Part shown: positions 22,591 through 31,514 of the stretch, piece by piece
How positions within the stretch are numbered: the first letter of the stretch is position 1
How the letters are laid out: each line of letters starts with the position of its first letter
Position numbers and translations under genes: made by a program
Assembly (NCBI RefSeq): GCF_049965315.1
Contig: NZ_JBMFWL010000009.1
Location: forward strand, 1-64,000
DNA length: 64,000 nucleotides
Direction: 5' to 3'
Source: Acidithiobacillus_B sp049965315
GTDB taxonomy: Bacteria > Pseudomonadota > Gammaproteobacteria > Acidithiobacillales > Acidithiobacillaceae
The notes under the pieces: generated by a model
Seen by the model: the letters and a program-made list of their open reading frames with translations, nothing else
Database searches by the model: none
What the model was told of the DNA's origin: nothing

Positions 22591-23877
22591 ATGGCGGCGG
22601 GAGGCAAGCCGAAAACGTTGCGGCGGATGCAGGGCAGGGCGCTGGCCCTGTTGGCGCTGGCGGTGCTGCTGTTTGGCGTGGCCCTCTGGCACGGGCAGGA
22701 AGGCCCTTGGGCCTGGGTGGGGGCCTTTGCCGAGGCGGCCATTGTGGGCGCCTTGGCCGACTGGTTTGCCGTGGTGGCCCTTTTCCGCCATCCCCTCGGC
22801 CTGCCCATACCCCATACGGCCATCATTCCCCGCAACAAGGCGCGCATCGCCGACAAGCTGGCGGCTTTCGTGCGCGATCAGTTTCTGGAGACGGAGGCCA
22901 TCGTCGGCCTGGTGCGGCGGCTGGATCCGGCGCGCACGGTGGCGGCCTGGCTGCAAAAAAAGGAGAACGCCGAACTGCTCGGGCGACACCTGCTGGTGGT
23001 GGTGCAGGAGGCCCTGCATTTTGTGGACGATATCCGGGTGCGCGATGCGCTGCGGGAGACCTTGCGGCGCCAGTTGGGTCAAATCGACGTGGCGCAGATG
23101 GCGGGCGAGATCCTCGATGCCCTGACCCGGGAACACCGTCATCAGGAACTCCTGGAGGATGGCATTCAACGCCTCAGCCGCTGGCTGGATCAGGGCGAAA
23201 CCCAGCAGGCTATTGCCGAGACGCTCCGGGAAGTATTGAAAAGGGCCTATCCGACCCTTTTTGCGTGGATGGGCGCGGTGGTCGATCCGGCCGTCCTTTG
23301 CCATAATCTGGCGGAGAATCTGGTTTCCGCCAGCAACAAGCTATTGCAGGAGATCGCCGCCGATCCGGAGCATCCGCGTCGCCAGGCCTTTACTGCCTGG
23401 GTGGATGATTTTATCCAGCGACTGAAATACGACCCCCGTTTTCGGGAGCGTGCCGAGCGCTGGAAAGGGGAGATTCTGGACCATCCCGCCCTGCGCGATT
23501 ATGTCAACGGTCTGTGGACGGATTTGCAGGGCTGGTTGGCAGCGGACCTGGAGCATCCCGATTCCCGGATCCATCAACGGCTGGTGGCCGGCGCCGGGGG
23601 CCTGGGCGCCTTTCTCGCCGAGCATGAGCCCCTGCGCGCCGCCATCAACGAACATCTGGAACAGGGGGTGCGGCGTTTGGCCGAGCCGCTGCGCGAGGGC
23701 GTGGCGCGGCACATTGCCGACACCATCCACGCTTGGCGGGACGAGGATCTGGTGCGGCAGATGGAATGGAGCGTGGGTACCGACCTGCAATACATCCGCA
23801 TCAACGGTACCCTGGTGGGTGGCTTGATTGGACTGGGCATCCACGCCGCCGTGCTGGCCGCGGCCTTGTTGCATTAG
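22591..23877 (+). CDS. DUF445 family membrane protein
   Basis: The 428-residue protein belongs to the YjiN/DUF445 family: an N-terminal membrane helix (near residues 15-35), then GAFAEAAIVGALADWFAVVALFRHPLG, a long helical soluble region, and a C-terminal hydrophobic helix after RINGTLVGGLIG. The function is unknown. The ATG at 22591 is chosen for the preceding GAGGAAGGGGGG; the frame is open to 22513. The 160 bases separating it from mgtC contain no obvious gene. Confidence 0.88.
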   Translation: MAAGGKPKTLRRMQGRALALLALAVLLFGVALWHGQEGPWAWVGAFAEAAIVGALADWFAVVALFRHPLGLPIPHTAIIPRNKARIADKLAAFVRDQFLETEAIVGLVRRLDPARTVAAWLQKKENAELLGRHLLVVVQEALHFVDDIRVRDALRETLRRQLGQIDVAQMAGEILDALTREHRHQELLEDGIQRLSRWLDQGETQQAIAETLREVLKRAYPTLFAWMGAVVDPAVLCHNLAENLVSASNKLLQEIAADPEHPRRQAFTAWVDDFIQRLKYDPRFRERAERWKGEILDHPALRDYVNGLWTDLQGWLAADLEHPDSRIHQRLVAGAGGLGAFLAEHEPLRAAINEHLEQGVRRLAEPLREGVARHIADTIHAWRDEDLVRQMEWSVGTDLQYIRINGTLVGGLIGLGIHAAVLAAALLH

Positions 23878-23918
23878 AACGATGCGTTGGCAGAGAGGGA
23901 TGGGCGCGGGACCGTCAT

Positions 23919-25316
23919 CTAGGACGCTGGCCCAAGGGCTGCGATCCGTTTTCTGATGCGGGCAGCGATCTCTGCCTGCCAGGCAGCAAGGTGCGGAGAA
24001 ACCTGCACCGGGTAGGGCGGAGCCGGCGTCAGGTCCCTGCAGGGACCGGGCAGCGCGGCTACGGCCGACCGGCAATGGTCCCGGATCTCCGGTAGGGAAG
24101 GGAGCGCGTCCGGCAAGACCTTTCCACCCTCCATCACCGGCCGCAGGAGGGCTTGGCCGGGCCCTTCCTCGGTGCGCAGGCTGATGCGGTCGCCCCGTGC
24201 CGGACCGTCCTTCCCCCCTTCCCGGAAAATCTGTTTGGCGCCGGGCAACCCGACCTTGCCCGCGGAGAGCTTCATGCGCCCTTCGCCGTTGTATTCTGCC
24301 AGCTTATAGGCGCAGTCGAGGGCGGGCGCGTCCGCAGAGACATCCATCCGGGTGCCGACGCCGAAGCCGTCGATGGGGGCGTTGCGGGAGAGGAGGCGCT
24401 GGATTTCGTATTCGTCCAGATTGCCGCTGGCGAAGATGATGAGTTGGGCAAGGTCGGCGGCATCGAGGCGGGTGCGGGCGGCGATGGCCAAGGCGGCGAG
24501 ATCGCCCGAGTCAAGGCGAATGCCGCGGACCTGGAAGGCTTCGCCCAGTTCGTCGCGCAGGCGGATGACGGCCTCCACCCCGGCCATGGTGTCGAAGGTG
24601 TCCACCAGGCAGATGGTATGGGGATCGCTGCGCGCGAAGGCCCGGAAGGCGGTCAGGTCGTCCCCGAAGGCCTGGATGGCGCTGTGCGCCATGGTACCGC
24701 GCAAGGGTATCTCGTAGCGCAGGCCCGCCAGCACGTGGGAGGTGCTCTCCACGCCGGCAATGAACGCCGCCCGGACGAGCTTCAGGCCGGCATCCAGACC
24801 ATGGGCGCGGCGCAGGCCGAAATCGACCACCGGCCGCCCTTGCGCCGCCAGCACGACGCGGATGGCCTTGCTGGCGATGACGGTTTGCAAATGGATCTGA
24901 TTCAGGATCAGGGTTTCGACGAACTGGGCTTCGGGCAAGGTCGCGTGGACCTGGAGCACCGGTTCCCGGGCGAAGCAGGGGGTGCCCTCCGCCAAGGCCC
25001 AGATGTCGCCACGGAAGCGGAAGTGTTCCAGATAAGCCAAAAAAGCCGGGCGGAAGAGGGCGGTACGTTCCAAGGCCTCCAGGATGTGCGGGGTGAAACG
25101 CAGGCGGGGCAGGTATTGGAGGACGGTGCCGAGGCCGGCGAAGACGAGGAAATTGCGGGACGGCGGCAGGGACCGGAAAAACATCTCGAAGACCGCCGGG
25201 CCATTTTCGCCCTCATCGAAGTAGGTCTGCAGCATGGTCAGCTCGTACAGGTCCGTGACGAGGCACAGTTCCGCTTCCGTCACCGGTCCCTCAGTCCAGG
25301 AGAGCCCTGCGCTCAT
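23919..25316 (-). CDS. pncB: Nicotinate phosphoribosyltransferase
   Basis: The 465-residue enzyme joins nicotinate to PRPP to make nicotinate mononucleotide in NAD salvage. Typical segments are LVTDLYELTMLQTYF at the N-terminus, RGTMAHSAIQAFGDD (with the family's active-site histidine), VDTFDT, GIRLDSGDLAALA and GFGVGTRM. GAGGAGG lies 7 bases before the ATG. It is convergent with the DUF445 gene and appears monocistronic. Confidence 0.94.
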   Translation of the reverse strand: MSAGLSWTEGPVTEAELCLVTDLYELTMLQTYFDEGENGPAVFEMFFRSLPPSRNFLVFAGLGTVLQYLPRLRFTPHILEALERTALFRPAFLAYLEHFRFRGDIWALAEGTPCFAREPVLQVHATLPEAQFVETLILNQIHLQTVIASKAIRVVLAAQGRPVVDFGLRRAHGLDAGLKLVRAAFIAGVESTSHVLAGLRYEIPLRGTMAHSAIQAFGDDLTAFRAFARSDPHTICLVDTFDTMAGVEAVIRLRDELGEAFQVRGIRLDSGDLAALAIAARTRLDAADLAQLIIFASGNLDEYEIQRLLSRNAPIDGFGVGTRMDVSADAPALDCAYKLAEYNGEGRMKLSAGKVGLPGAKQIFREGGKDGPARGDRISLRTEEGPGQALLRPVMEGGKVLPDALPSLPEIRDHCRSAVAALPGPCRDLTPAPPYPVQVSPHLAAWQAEIAARIRKRIAALGPAS

Positions 25317-25400
25317 GGCGTTGCCTCCTCGATGATCTTCGCCCTTTGATTTATTATACTGGGAAAAGCAGGAAAGCCGTTATGGCCTGATTCCTGAAAA

Positions 25401-25424
25401 CCGCCATGCCGATGGCGGCTTTTC
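25401..25424 (+). promoter_or_regulatory. Hairpin with T-tract just upstream of the exporter gene
   Basis: CCGCCAT-GCCG-ATGGCGG forms a 7-bp stem with a 4-base loop and is followed by CTTTTCC. It ends about 16 bases before the GTG of the downstream exporter, so it could act as an attenuator in its leader. It could instead be a chance terminator-like element. Confidence 0.4.
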
Positions 25425-25439
25425 CTCTCGTCCCTCAAG

Positions 25440-26981
25440 GTGGCTCCGTTGGCGGCAAGCACAATTTACGCCCCTTCCGCAGAACGACCCCAGGAGCACC
25501 GCTGGCTGATCAGCATCGCCCTGATGCTGGCGATGCTGATGGTCTTGCTGGACATGACCGTGGTCAGCGTGGCGCTCCCCTACATGATGGGGGCTTTGGC
25601 TGCTACGCCGAACCGAATCACCTGGGTGCTGACCGCCTATCTGGCAGCCACCGCGGTCTGCATTCCCCTGACCGGCCATCTCGCCGCCCGCTTTGGGCGG
25701 CGGCGTCTTTTTCTCGTCAGTGTTTCCGGCTTTGTCCTTGCCTCGGGTCTGTGCGGGGCCAGCCAGACCCTGGCGGAAATCGTCTTCTTGCGCACCTTGC
25801 AAGGGGGTTTCGGCGCCCTCATGGTCGTTTTGGCCCAATCCACCATGGTCGATCTCTTCCCGGGAAAGGAGCGGGGGCGAGCCATGGCCATTTGGGGCAT
25901 GGTGCTGATGGTGGGGCCGGCCATGGGGCCGGTATTGGGCGGCTATATCACCCAGCACATGGGCTGGCGCTGGCTGTTCTACATCAACCTTCCCGTCGGG
26001 ATTTTTTCGCTCCTGCTGGGCGCCGCCACCATGCGCGAGAGCAAAAGGCAAAATCTGTCCACGGACTGGCTGGGCCTACTGCTCATGGCGATCGGGATCG
26101 GCAGTCTGCAAATCGTGCTGTCGCGGGGGAACGAGGATTATTGGTTTGACTCCAAGTTCATCGTGGCCCTGTCCATCCTCGCGGGTTTTGGCATCCTCAT
26201 CTTCCTGCTGCGGGGATGGATGATTTCCGACAATATCATCAATCTCCATCTCTTTCGCGACCGCAGTTTCGCCACCGCCGCATTGATCACCGGCGTATTC
26301 GGCCTCGGCCTCTTCGGCACCACCGCCATGCAGCCGCTCATGCTGGAGGGGCTGCTGAATTACATGCCGGAAACCACCGGTTGGGTCATGTTTCCGCGCG
26401 GTGTCGCCAGCGCCGTTGCCATGATGATCGTTGGGCGCCTCCTCAATCGCTACCAACCGCGCCTTTTTGTCATGGCCGGGGTTCTCCTGACTGCGGTCAG
26501 CACCTGGATCATGACCCGCTACAGCCTGTATATCAGCCCCGCATGGATTATTTATCCCGGCATTATCCGGGGGATCGGCATGGGGATGATCTTCGTGCCC
26601 CTCACCGTCATCGCCTTCGATACCCTGCCCCTTGCGGTATCTGCGGAGGCCAGCGGTATCTTCAACCTCGTCCGCACCCTCGGCAATTCCATCGGCATCG
26701 CCATCGACGGCACCGTGCTCACCAATGAAACCCAGGTCAACTGGAACCAGTTGGGTGGACACATCAATGCCTTCAGTGCGGCGCTGCCGGACTGGCTGCA
26801 GTCCAGCGGCTTGGCACCGCAGGATCCCCGCGTCTGGGCGTTGCTCGGCCAGACCTTGTTCAGCCAGGCCGAAATGATCGCTTTCCTGGACGTCTTCCAG
26901 TGGATCACCATCCTCTTCTTTTGCCTCTTGCCCCTGGCCCTGCTCATCCCTCCGCGTATCCCTCCGGCTGGCGGATGGTAA
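25440..26981 (+). CDS. DHA2-family (EmrB/QacA-like) MFS drug:proton antiporter
   Basis: The 513-residue protein has about 14 membrane helices, with the family motifs LDMTVVSVALPYM in TM1, GHLAARFGRRRLFL between TM2 and TM3 and GPVLGGYI in TM5 (motif C). These proteins expel hydrophobic compounds. EmrB normally works with an EmrA adaptor and TolC, but no adaptor gene is adjacent. The start is GTG at 25440 with only a weak AAGG upstream; a start further upstream is not available in frame. The substrate is unknown. Confidence 0.87.
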   Translation: MAPLAASTIYAPSAERPQEHRWLISIALMLAMLMVLLDMTVVSVALPYMMGALAATPNRITWVLTAYLAATAVCIPLTGHLAARFGRRRLFLVSVSGFVLASGLCGASQTLAEIVFLRTLQGGFGALMVVLAQSTMVDLFPGKERGRAMAIWGMVLMVGPAMGPVLGGYITQHMGWRWLFYINLPVGIFSLLLGAATMRESKRQNLSTDWLGLLLMAIGIGSLQIVLSRGNEDYWFDSKFIVALSILAGFGILIFLLRGWMISDNIINLHLFRDRSFATAALITGVFGLGLFGTTAMQPLMLEGLLNYMPETTGWVMFPRGVASAVAMMIVGRLLNRYQPRLFVMAGVLLTAVSTWIMTRYSLYISPAWIIYPGIIRGIGMGMIFVPLTVIAFDTLPLAVSAEASGIFNLVRTLGNSIGIAIDGTVLTNETQVNWNQLGGHINAFSAALPDWLQSSGLAPQDPRVWALLGQTLFSQAEMIAFLDVFQWITILFFCLLPLALLIPPRIPPAGGW

Positions 26982-27283
26982 GGCGTTTCGCCTATGGCTC
27001 CAATAACAGCACGCTGATATGTAATCGGTTTTTCCCGAGCATCAAAAGCCCGGGACGCCGTCGGGAAGGCGGTTACCCGCCGCCGCGACGGGTCCCCGTG
27101 CGGTCAAGCATGTTCCGATCCGATTTGCTACGGAAGCACCTGGCATGCCACACTTTCACCGGCAAGCAGCGCTCCTGATGGCGGGGTGATCACGGCACCA
27201 GCGGCAAAGCGAGGTATCCTGGAGGTGGCTTTCATGGAATATGGTCTGTTCCGGATGGCATTGAAGCGGAAGGTTCCGTAATC
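26982..27283. other. Gene-free interval before the pigment region
   Basis: I see no supported gene in these 302 bases. The left half is GC-rich with short GC palindromes near 27055-27100. The right half ends with the untranslated region of the deacetylase gene. No convincing promoter or terminator was found. Confidence 0.5.
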
Positions 27284-28027
27284 ATGTTGCTGACGTCGGC
27301 GCTATGGACTCTGGCAAGCGCGGGGATCCTGGGAAATACCGTGCTCGGTTCGCTGGTGATGTGCCCACGCTGTAAAATGATCAGCACCAACCTGATACGC
27401 CTGCCGAAAAGCGCCGTGGGCCGCGGCGAAATAGCGCTGACCTTCGACGACGGGCCGGACGCGGAGGTGACCCCTCAAGTGCTGGACCAGTTGGACCTGC
27501 ACAGTGCGAAAGCCAGCTTCTTTTGCATCGGCGAGAAAGCGGCGGCACGGCCGGATTTGGTTGCGGAAATCATACGCCGTGGCCATAGCGTAGAAAATCA
27601 TAGCTATAATCACCGAAATCTATTCGCCTTTAGTAGTTCCAGAAATTTAAAAATCGAAGTTATCGCTACGCAACAGGTCATCCGTTCTGCTGATGCCGGT
27701 GGTAGCCCCATGTTTTTTCGCGCCCCTTTCGGATTTCGTAGCCCATTGCTCGGTGGTGTATTGCGCCAGACCCGCTTGCAGCATGTGGCCTGGACCCGGC
27801 GCGGCTATGATGCCGTTTGCCGCAATCCCGATGCGGTGTTCCGTCGCCTTGCCCACAAGCTGTCCGCCGGTGACATTTTATTGTTACATGACGGCGGGTC
27901 GGCACGGACGCGCACGGGGCAGCCGGTGGTGCTGGAGGTCTTGCCCCGACTACTGGAACAGTGTGCTAGCCACGGGTTGCGCAGCGTATCTTTGCCAATG
28001 GCATTTGGCGATGCACAATTCCTATAA
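27284..28027 (+). CDS. Polysaccharide deacetylase (NodB homology domain) with N-terminal anchor
   Basis: The 247-residue protein has a hydrophobic N-terminus (residues 1-25, probable anchor or signal) and a NodB domain with motif 1 TFDDGPD (53-59), motif 2 H106-SYN-H110, motif 3 RAPFG (146-150) and a late LLHDG motif. It probably removes acetyl groups from a cell-envelope glycan such as peptidoglycan or an exopolysaccharide in the periplasm. It is 290 bases upstream of the halogenase-like gene on the same strand. Whether it belongs to the pigment cluster or is only a neighbour is not clear. Confidence 0.88.
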   Translation: MLLTSALWTLASAGILGNTVLGSLVMCPRCKMISTNLIRLPKSAVGRGEIALTFDDGPDAEVTPQVLDQLDLHSAKASFFCIGEKAAARPDLVAEIIRRGHSVENHSYNHRNLFAFSSSRNLKIEVIATQQVIRSADAGGSPMFFRAPFGFRSPLLGGVLRQTRLQHVAWTRRGYDAVCRNPDAVFRRLAHKLSAGDILLLHDGGSARTRTGQPVVLEVLPRLLEQCASHGLRSVSLPMAFGDAQFL

Positions 28028-28318
28028 AGGAAGCTCGGCAACATACCCGCTATGAATGGGCAGCGGCCCGGGGATTCCTCTGCCTGACACTCTTTGGCCG
28101 AAGTAAACTGGAGAAGGATTCGGTATTTCATTAGCCGTTGCGCTATGGGATTTTGCCAAAAATGGTTACTCGTGGTTCCTGGTTGCGGGAAACAGTTGGC
28201 ATTGGTGCCGCTGGTGGGGCAGGAATGACTTCCTGCGCTGGCGGTTGGCCGAGGGGGAGATGTGGTGGAAGGCAATATCCATTGAGGTAAAAAATAATCT
28301 AACCGGGAGCAGATCATA

Positions 28319-29641
28319 ATGGAAAAAGAGGAAATAACAAGTTCCGTTCCGGCAGCGCAAATATGTGACATCCTCATTATCGGCGGGGGACCGGCAGGCT
28401 CCACGATCAGCACGCTGCTGGCAGAGCGCGGTTATCAGGTGACCGTTCTGGAAAAGGCGCGCCATCCCCGTTTCCATATCGGGGAATCACTGCTTCCCGC
28501 CAATTTACCCTTGCTGCAAGAGTTGGGTGTTGCGGCTGAAGTCCAGCGCATCGGCATGGCAAAATGGGGGGCAGAGTTCAACTCGCCTTACCATGCGGAG
28601 GAAAAGCAGACTTTTTCTTTCGCCGACGCCTGGGACAAATCCATGCCCATGGCCTATCAGGTGCGGCGCTCCGAGTTCGACGAGATCCTCATTCGCAATG
28701 CAGAGCGGAAGGGCGCCAAGGTCGTGGAAGGCTGTCGCGCCAATGCCGTGGAGTTCTTGCCCGATAACGCCGGGGCACTGATCCATGCGCAGCACGAGGA
28801 TGGCCGCCGGGAAACCTGGCAGGCCCGCTTCCTGGTGGATGCATCGGGCCGCGATACGTTTCTCGGCAATCGGCTCAAATCCAAGCGTCGCAACCCCAGG
28901 CATAACGGCTCCGCCCTCTATGCGCATTTTCGCGGTGCCCAGCGCCTTGACGGCAAGGAAGAAGGGAATATTTCCTTATTCTGGTTTGATCACGGTTGGT
29001 TCTGGTTCATTCCCCTCGCGGACGGGACGACCAGCGTGGGAGCTGTGGTATGGCCGTACTACCTCAAATCCAGAAGCAAACCGGTAAACGAATTTTTTCA
29101 TGAAACCATCGCCATGTGCCCTGCCCTGGCAGCACGGCTGGTTGATGCCCGGCGCATTACCGATGTCGATGCCACCGGCAACTACTCCTACGCCTGCGAT
29201 CAAACCCATGGGCCCAACTATCTGCTGCTGGGTGACGCGTTCGCGTTCATCGACCCGGTTTTCTCTTCGGGGGTCATGCTGGCCATGCAAAGCGCATTCA
29301 TCGGCGCCGAGACCATCGACACCTGCCTGCGCGAGCCGCAACGGGCCGCAGCGGCGCTCAGGGATTTCGATCGCCGGGTCCGCCATGGCGGCAAGGTATT
29401 TTCCTGGTATATTTATCGCATCAGCCAACCGACCATGCGTGACATGTTTATGCGCCCGAGTAATGTGCTGCGGGCTAAAGAGGCGGTACTCTCGGTCCTT
29501 GCCGGAGATATTTTCGGGAAGACGCCGATTTGGTCATCCCTTGCCGTCTTTAAGGGTATTTATTATTTGTCTTCCTTGCGTCATGTCCATCGTTCCTGGG
29601 CAGCCCAAAGGCAGCGTAAAGAAAATATACGAGCATTTTGA
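28319..29641 (+). CDS. Flavin-dependent halogenase-like monooxygenase of the aryl polyene cluster
   Basis: The 440-residue protein has a Rossmann FAD motif IGGGPAGS (21-28), the halogenase signature W227-x-W229-x-I-P, a lysine at 82 in GMAKWGAEF at the place of the catalytic lysine of flavin halogenases, and LLGDAFAFIDPVFSSG for FAD binding. The whole layout resembles CmlS-type and xanthomonadin-cluster enzymes. It may brominate or chlorinate the aryl head group; some relatives only dehydrogenate or hydroxylate. It needs a flavin reductase, and none is adjacent. It overlaps the next gene (TGATG), and both arms of the cluster support a pigment role. Confidence 0.82.
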   Translation: MEKEEITSSVPAAQICDILIIGGGPAGSTISTLLAERGYQVTVLEKARHPRFHIGESLLPANLPLLQELGVAAEVQRIGMAKWGAEFNSPYHAEEKQTFSFADAWDKSMPMAYQVRRSEFDEILIRNAERKGAKVVEGCRANAVEFLPDNAGALIHAQHEDGRRETWQARFLVDASGRDTFLGNRLKSKRRNPRHNGSALYAHFRGAQRLDGKEEGNISLFWFDHGWFWFIPLADGTTSVGAVVWPYYLKSRSKPVNEFFHETIAMCPALAARLVDARRITDVDATGNYSYACDQTHGPNYLLLGDAFAFIDPVFSSGVMLAMQSAFIGAETIDTCLREPQRAAAALRDFDRRVRHGGKVFSWYIYRISQPTMRDMFMRPSNVLRAKEAVLSVLAGDIFGKTPIWSSLAVFKGIYYLSSLRHVHRSWAAQRQRKENIRAF

Positions 29642-30717
29642 TGACGATAAGCGCGAACGCCATGATCACTGATCCTGGACAACTTTATTTTTCTTATGTC
29701 CGTCCTACCGATGAGGTATTGCAGTCTCTATCCAGCGGGGAAGGTTTGCTGGGGATTGTCACATTCCGGAACGATTTTTGTAGAGAAGGATCTGGCACTA
29801 CGCTAGAAGGGGTATTACAGATATCATTATCCGGCAGGGGGGATGATCTTTGTGAAATATGGCAGACCACGCAGCCGGTGGTCGCCGGTAAGGTTGATGA
29901 CATCACCTACCGTTGCAGTAGCGACTTCTTGTTTGGCAGCATCGCCCTGCCCGTAGCCGATGTTCCCGCCGGCGATCACCGTGGCTTGAGCTCTCCCCCT
30001 TTGCAGAGCTGTGCCGAGCTGGCGTATAAGCAAATATTCAGCCTGCTGGATCGCCACGGCTACCCCGACCTGCTGCGTATTTGGAATTTTGTCCCTGATA
30101 TCAATGGCGTTAGCCATGGTCTTGAACGCTATCGCCAATTTAATATAGGCCGCCAAGATGCGTTCCTTGCCCACGGCCGTCTGCCGTCGAAGCAAAATAT
30201 ACCCGCAGCCAGTGCGTTAGGCTCTGTTGACGGGCCGCTGGTCGTGTACTTTCTTGCTGCACGACATAAATCGCTGGCCGTTGAAAATCCTAGGCAGACC
30301 AGCGCCTACCATTATCCACGAGAATACGGGCCAAGCAGCCCGACCTTCTCTCGTGCCGGATGGATTGATCTTGGGCAGCAAAAGATTCTCTTCATTTCCG
30401 GAACGGCCAGTATCATCGGGCATCAAAGCCGGCATGGAGGGAATGTAGCGGCGCAAACGCGCGAAAGCATGGCGAATATTGCCGCCGTCATCGCGGAGAC
30501 GAATCGCATCGCGGCGAGGTCCCTATATGATCTCAACGACCTTTCCTACAAAGTTTATTTGCGGCATATCACGGATCTGCCGATCGTCCGGGCCGAGCTG
30601 GATCTTCTCGTTGCGCCCAGTGCTCCGGTATTTTATCTTCAGGCTGATATTTGCCGAGCAGATCTGCTGGTAGAAATTGAGGCAACCGCGGGCATACTCC
30701 ATGGCGGTATGGCATGA
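29641..30717 (+). CDS. Chorismatase (FkbO/Hyg5/XanB2 family), hydroxybenzoate-forming
   Basis: The 358-residue protein contains the chorismatase landmarks RIWNFVPDING, followed by YRQFNIGRQDAFL, then ENPRQTSAYHYPREYGPSSPTFSRA, FISGTASIIGHQSRH and the C-terminal YLQADICRADLLVEIE. Such enzymes cleave chorismate to pyruvate plus a dihydroxy-cyclohexadiene acid or 3-/4-hydroxybenzoate. XanB2 does this for xanthomonadin and ubiquinone. It therefore probably makes the aryl starter for the polyene. The ATG at 29641 overlaps the upstream stop; a TTG just before is less likely. The exact product cannot be read from sequence. Confidence 0.88.
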   Translation: MTISANAMITDPGQLYFSYVRPTDEVLQSLSSGEGLLGIVTFRNDFCREGSGTTLEGVLQISLSGRGDDLCEIWQTTQPVVAGKVDDITYRCSSDFLFGSIALPVADVPAGDHRGLSSPPLQSCAELAYKQIFSLLDRHGYPDLLRIWNFVPDINGVSHGLERYRQFNIGRQDAFLAHGRLPSKQNIPAASALGSVDGPLVVYFLAARHKSLAVENPRQTSAYHYPREYGPSSPTFSRAGWIDLGQQKILFISGTASIIGHQSRHGGNVAAQTRESMANIAAVIAETNRIAARSLYDLNDLSYKVYLRHITDLPIVRAELDLLVAPSAPVFYLQADICRADLLVEIEATAGILHGGMA

Positions 30718-31514
30718 GCCAAGCCCCAGGATTGGGCATTCCAGGCATACTGCGCACGCTGCGCGAATATCTCGTCTTCTATAGCGGACTGGGACTGCTG
30801 GCTGGCATCAGCCTCCTGTGGTCCGTGCTGGCCCTGCCATTGAGCCTGGTACTGCCCAGGAAATGGAAAAAACAGACGGGACGAATGGTCATTACCATGG
30901 GGTTCAGAATGTACCTGCAGGCATTGTCCATCATGGGCGCCTGTCGTTTTGAGCTAAAGGCGCTGGATACGCTCCAGGGCGAACCGCCGATGATCATCGC
31001 ACCCAATCACCCTTCGCTGCTGGATGCGCTGATGGTGATTTCCCGCCTGCCCAATCTGGCGTGCATCATGAAGGCAGAGCTGGTGGATAACGTATTTTTT
31101 GGCGCGGGCGCCCGCTTGGCTGGTTATATCCGCAATGATTCGTTACGCGGCATGATTCACCTTGCCGTAGAGGACCTGCGCGGGGGCAGCCATTTGCTGC
31201 TCTTCCCGGAAGGCACCCGTAGCAACCGCCGCCCCATCGGGACCGTACGCGGCAGCATCGCCCTGATTGCCAAGGAGGCCAGGGTGCCCATCCAAACCGT
31301 TTTTATCGAAACCGACTCGGCATTCCTGACCAAGGGCTGGCCTTTTTTCCGCAAACCATCCATGCCCATTCACTATCGAGTCCATCTCGGTCGGCGCTTC
31401 GACCCGCCGACCGACGTGCGCGGCTTCACCTCGGAGTTGGAAAGATACTTCCAATCGGCACTGGCGGAAGCCAAGTTGCCGCTATTCCCTCCAAAGGATG
31501 TTCATTCGCCATGA
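30714..31514 (+). CDS. PlsC-type 1-acyl-glycerol-phosphate-like acyltransferase
   Basis: The 266-residue protein has an N-terminal membrane segment (18-48) and the acyltransferase motifs NHPSLLD (H99-x4-D104), FPEGTRSN (164-171) and a late PIQTV. In xanthomonadin-like clusters a similar enzyme is proposed to attach the polyene acyl chain to a lipid carrier. It overlaps the chorismatase and the glycosyltransferase by 4 bases each (ATGA), so this plus-strand arm is one operon. Confidence 0.86.
   Translation: MSQAPGLGIPGILRTLREYLVFYSGLGLLAGISLLWSVLALPLSLVLPRKWKKQTGRMVITMGFRMYLQALSIMGACRFELKALDTLQGEPPMIIAPNHPSLLDALMVISRLPNLACIMKAELVDNVFFGAGARLAGYIRNDSLRGMIHLAVEDLRGGSHLLLFPEGTRSNRRPIGTVRGSIALIAKEARVPIQTVFIETDSAFLTKGWPFFRKPSMPIHYRVHLGRRFDPPTDVRGFTSELERYFQSALAEAKLPLFPPKDVHSP

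Noticed and set aside
28107..28319. Open frame of about 70 codons ending in TAATG overlap with the halogenase-like gene, with GGAGAAGGA near its beginning
   Set aside because: The only start near the ribosome site would be ATT, the product is unusually Trp-rich without family resemblance, and the first ATG leaves about 20 codons. I see no positive evidence that it is translated.
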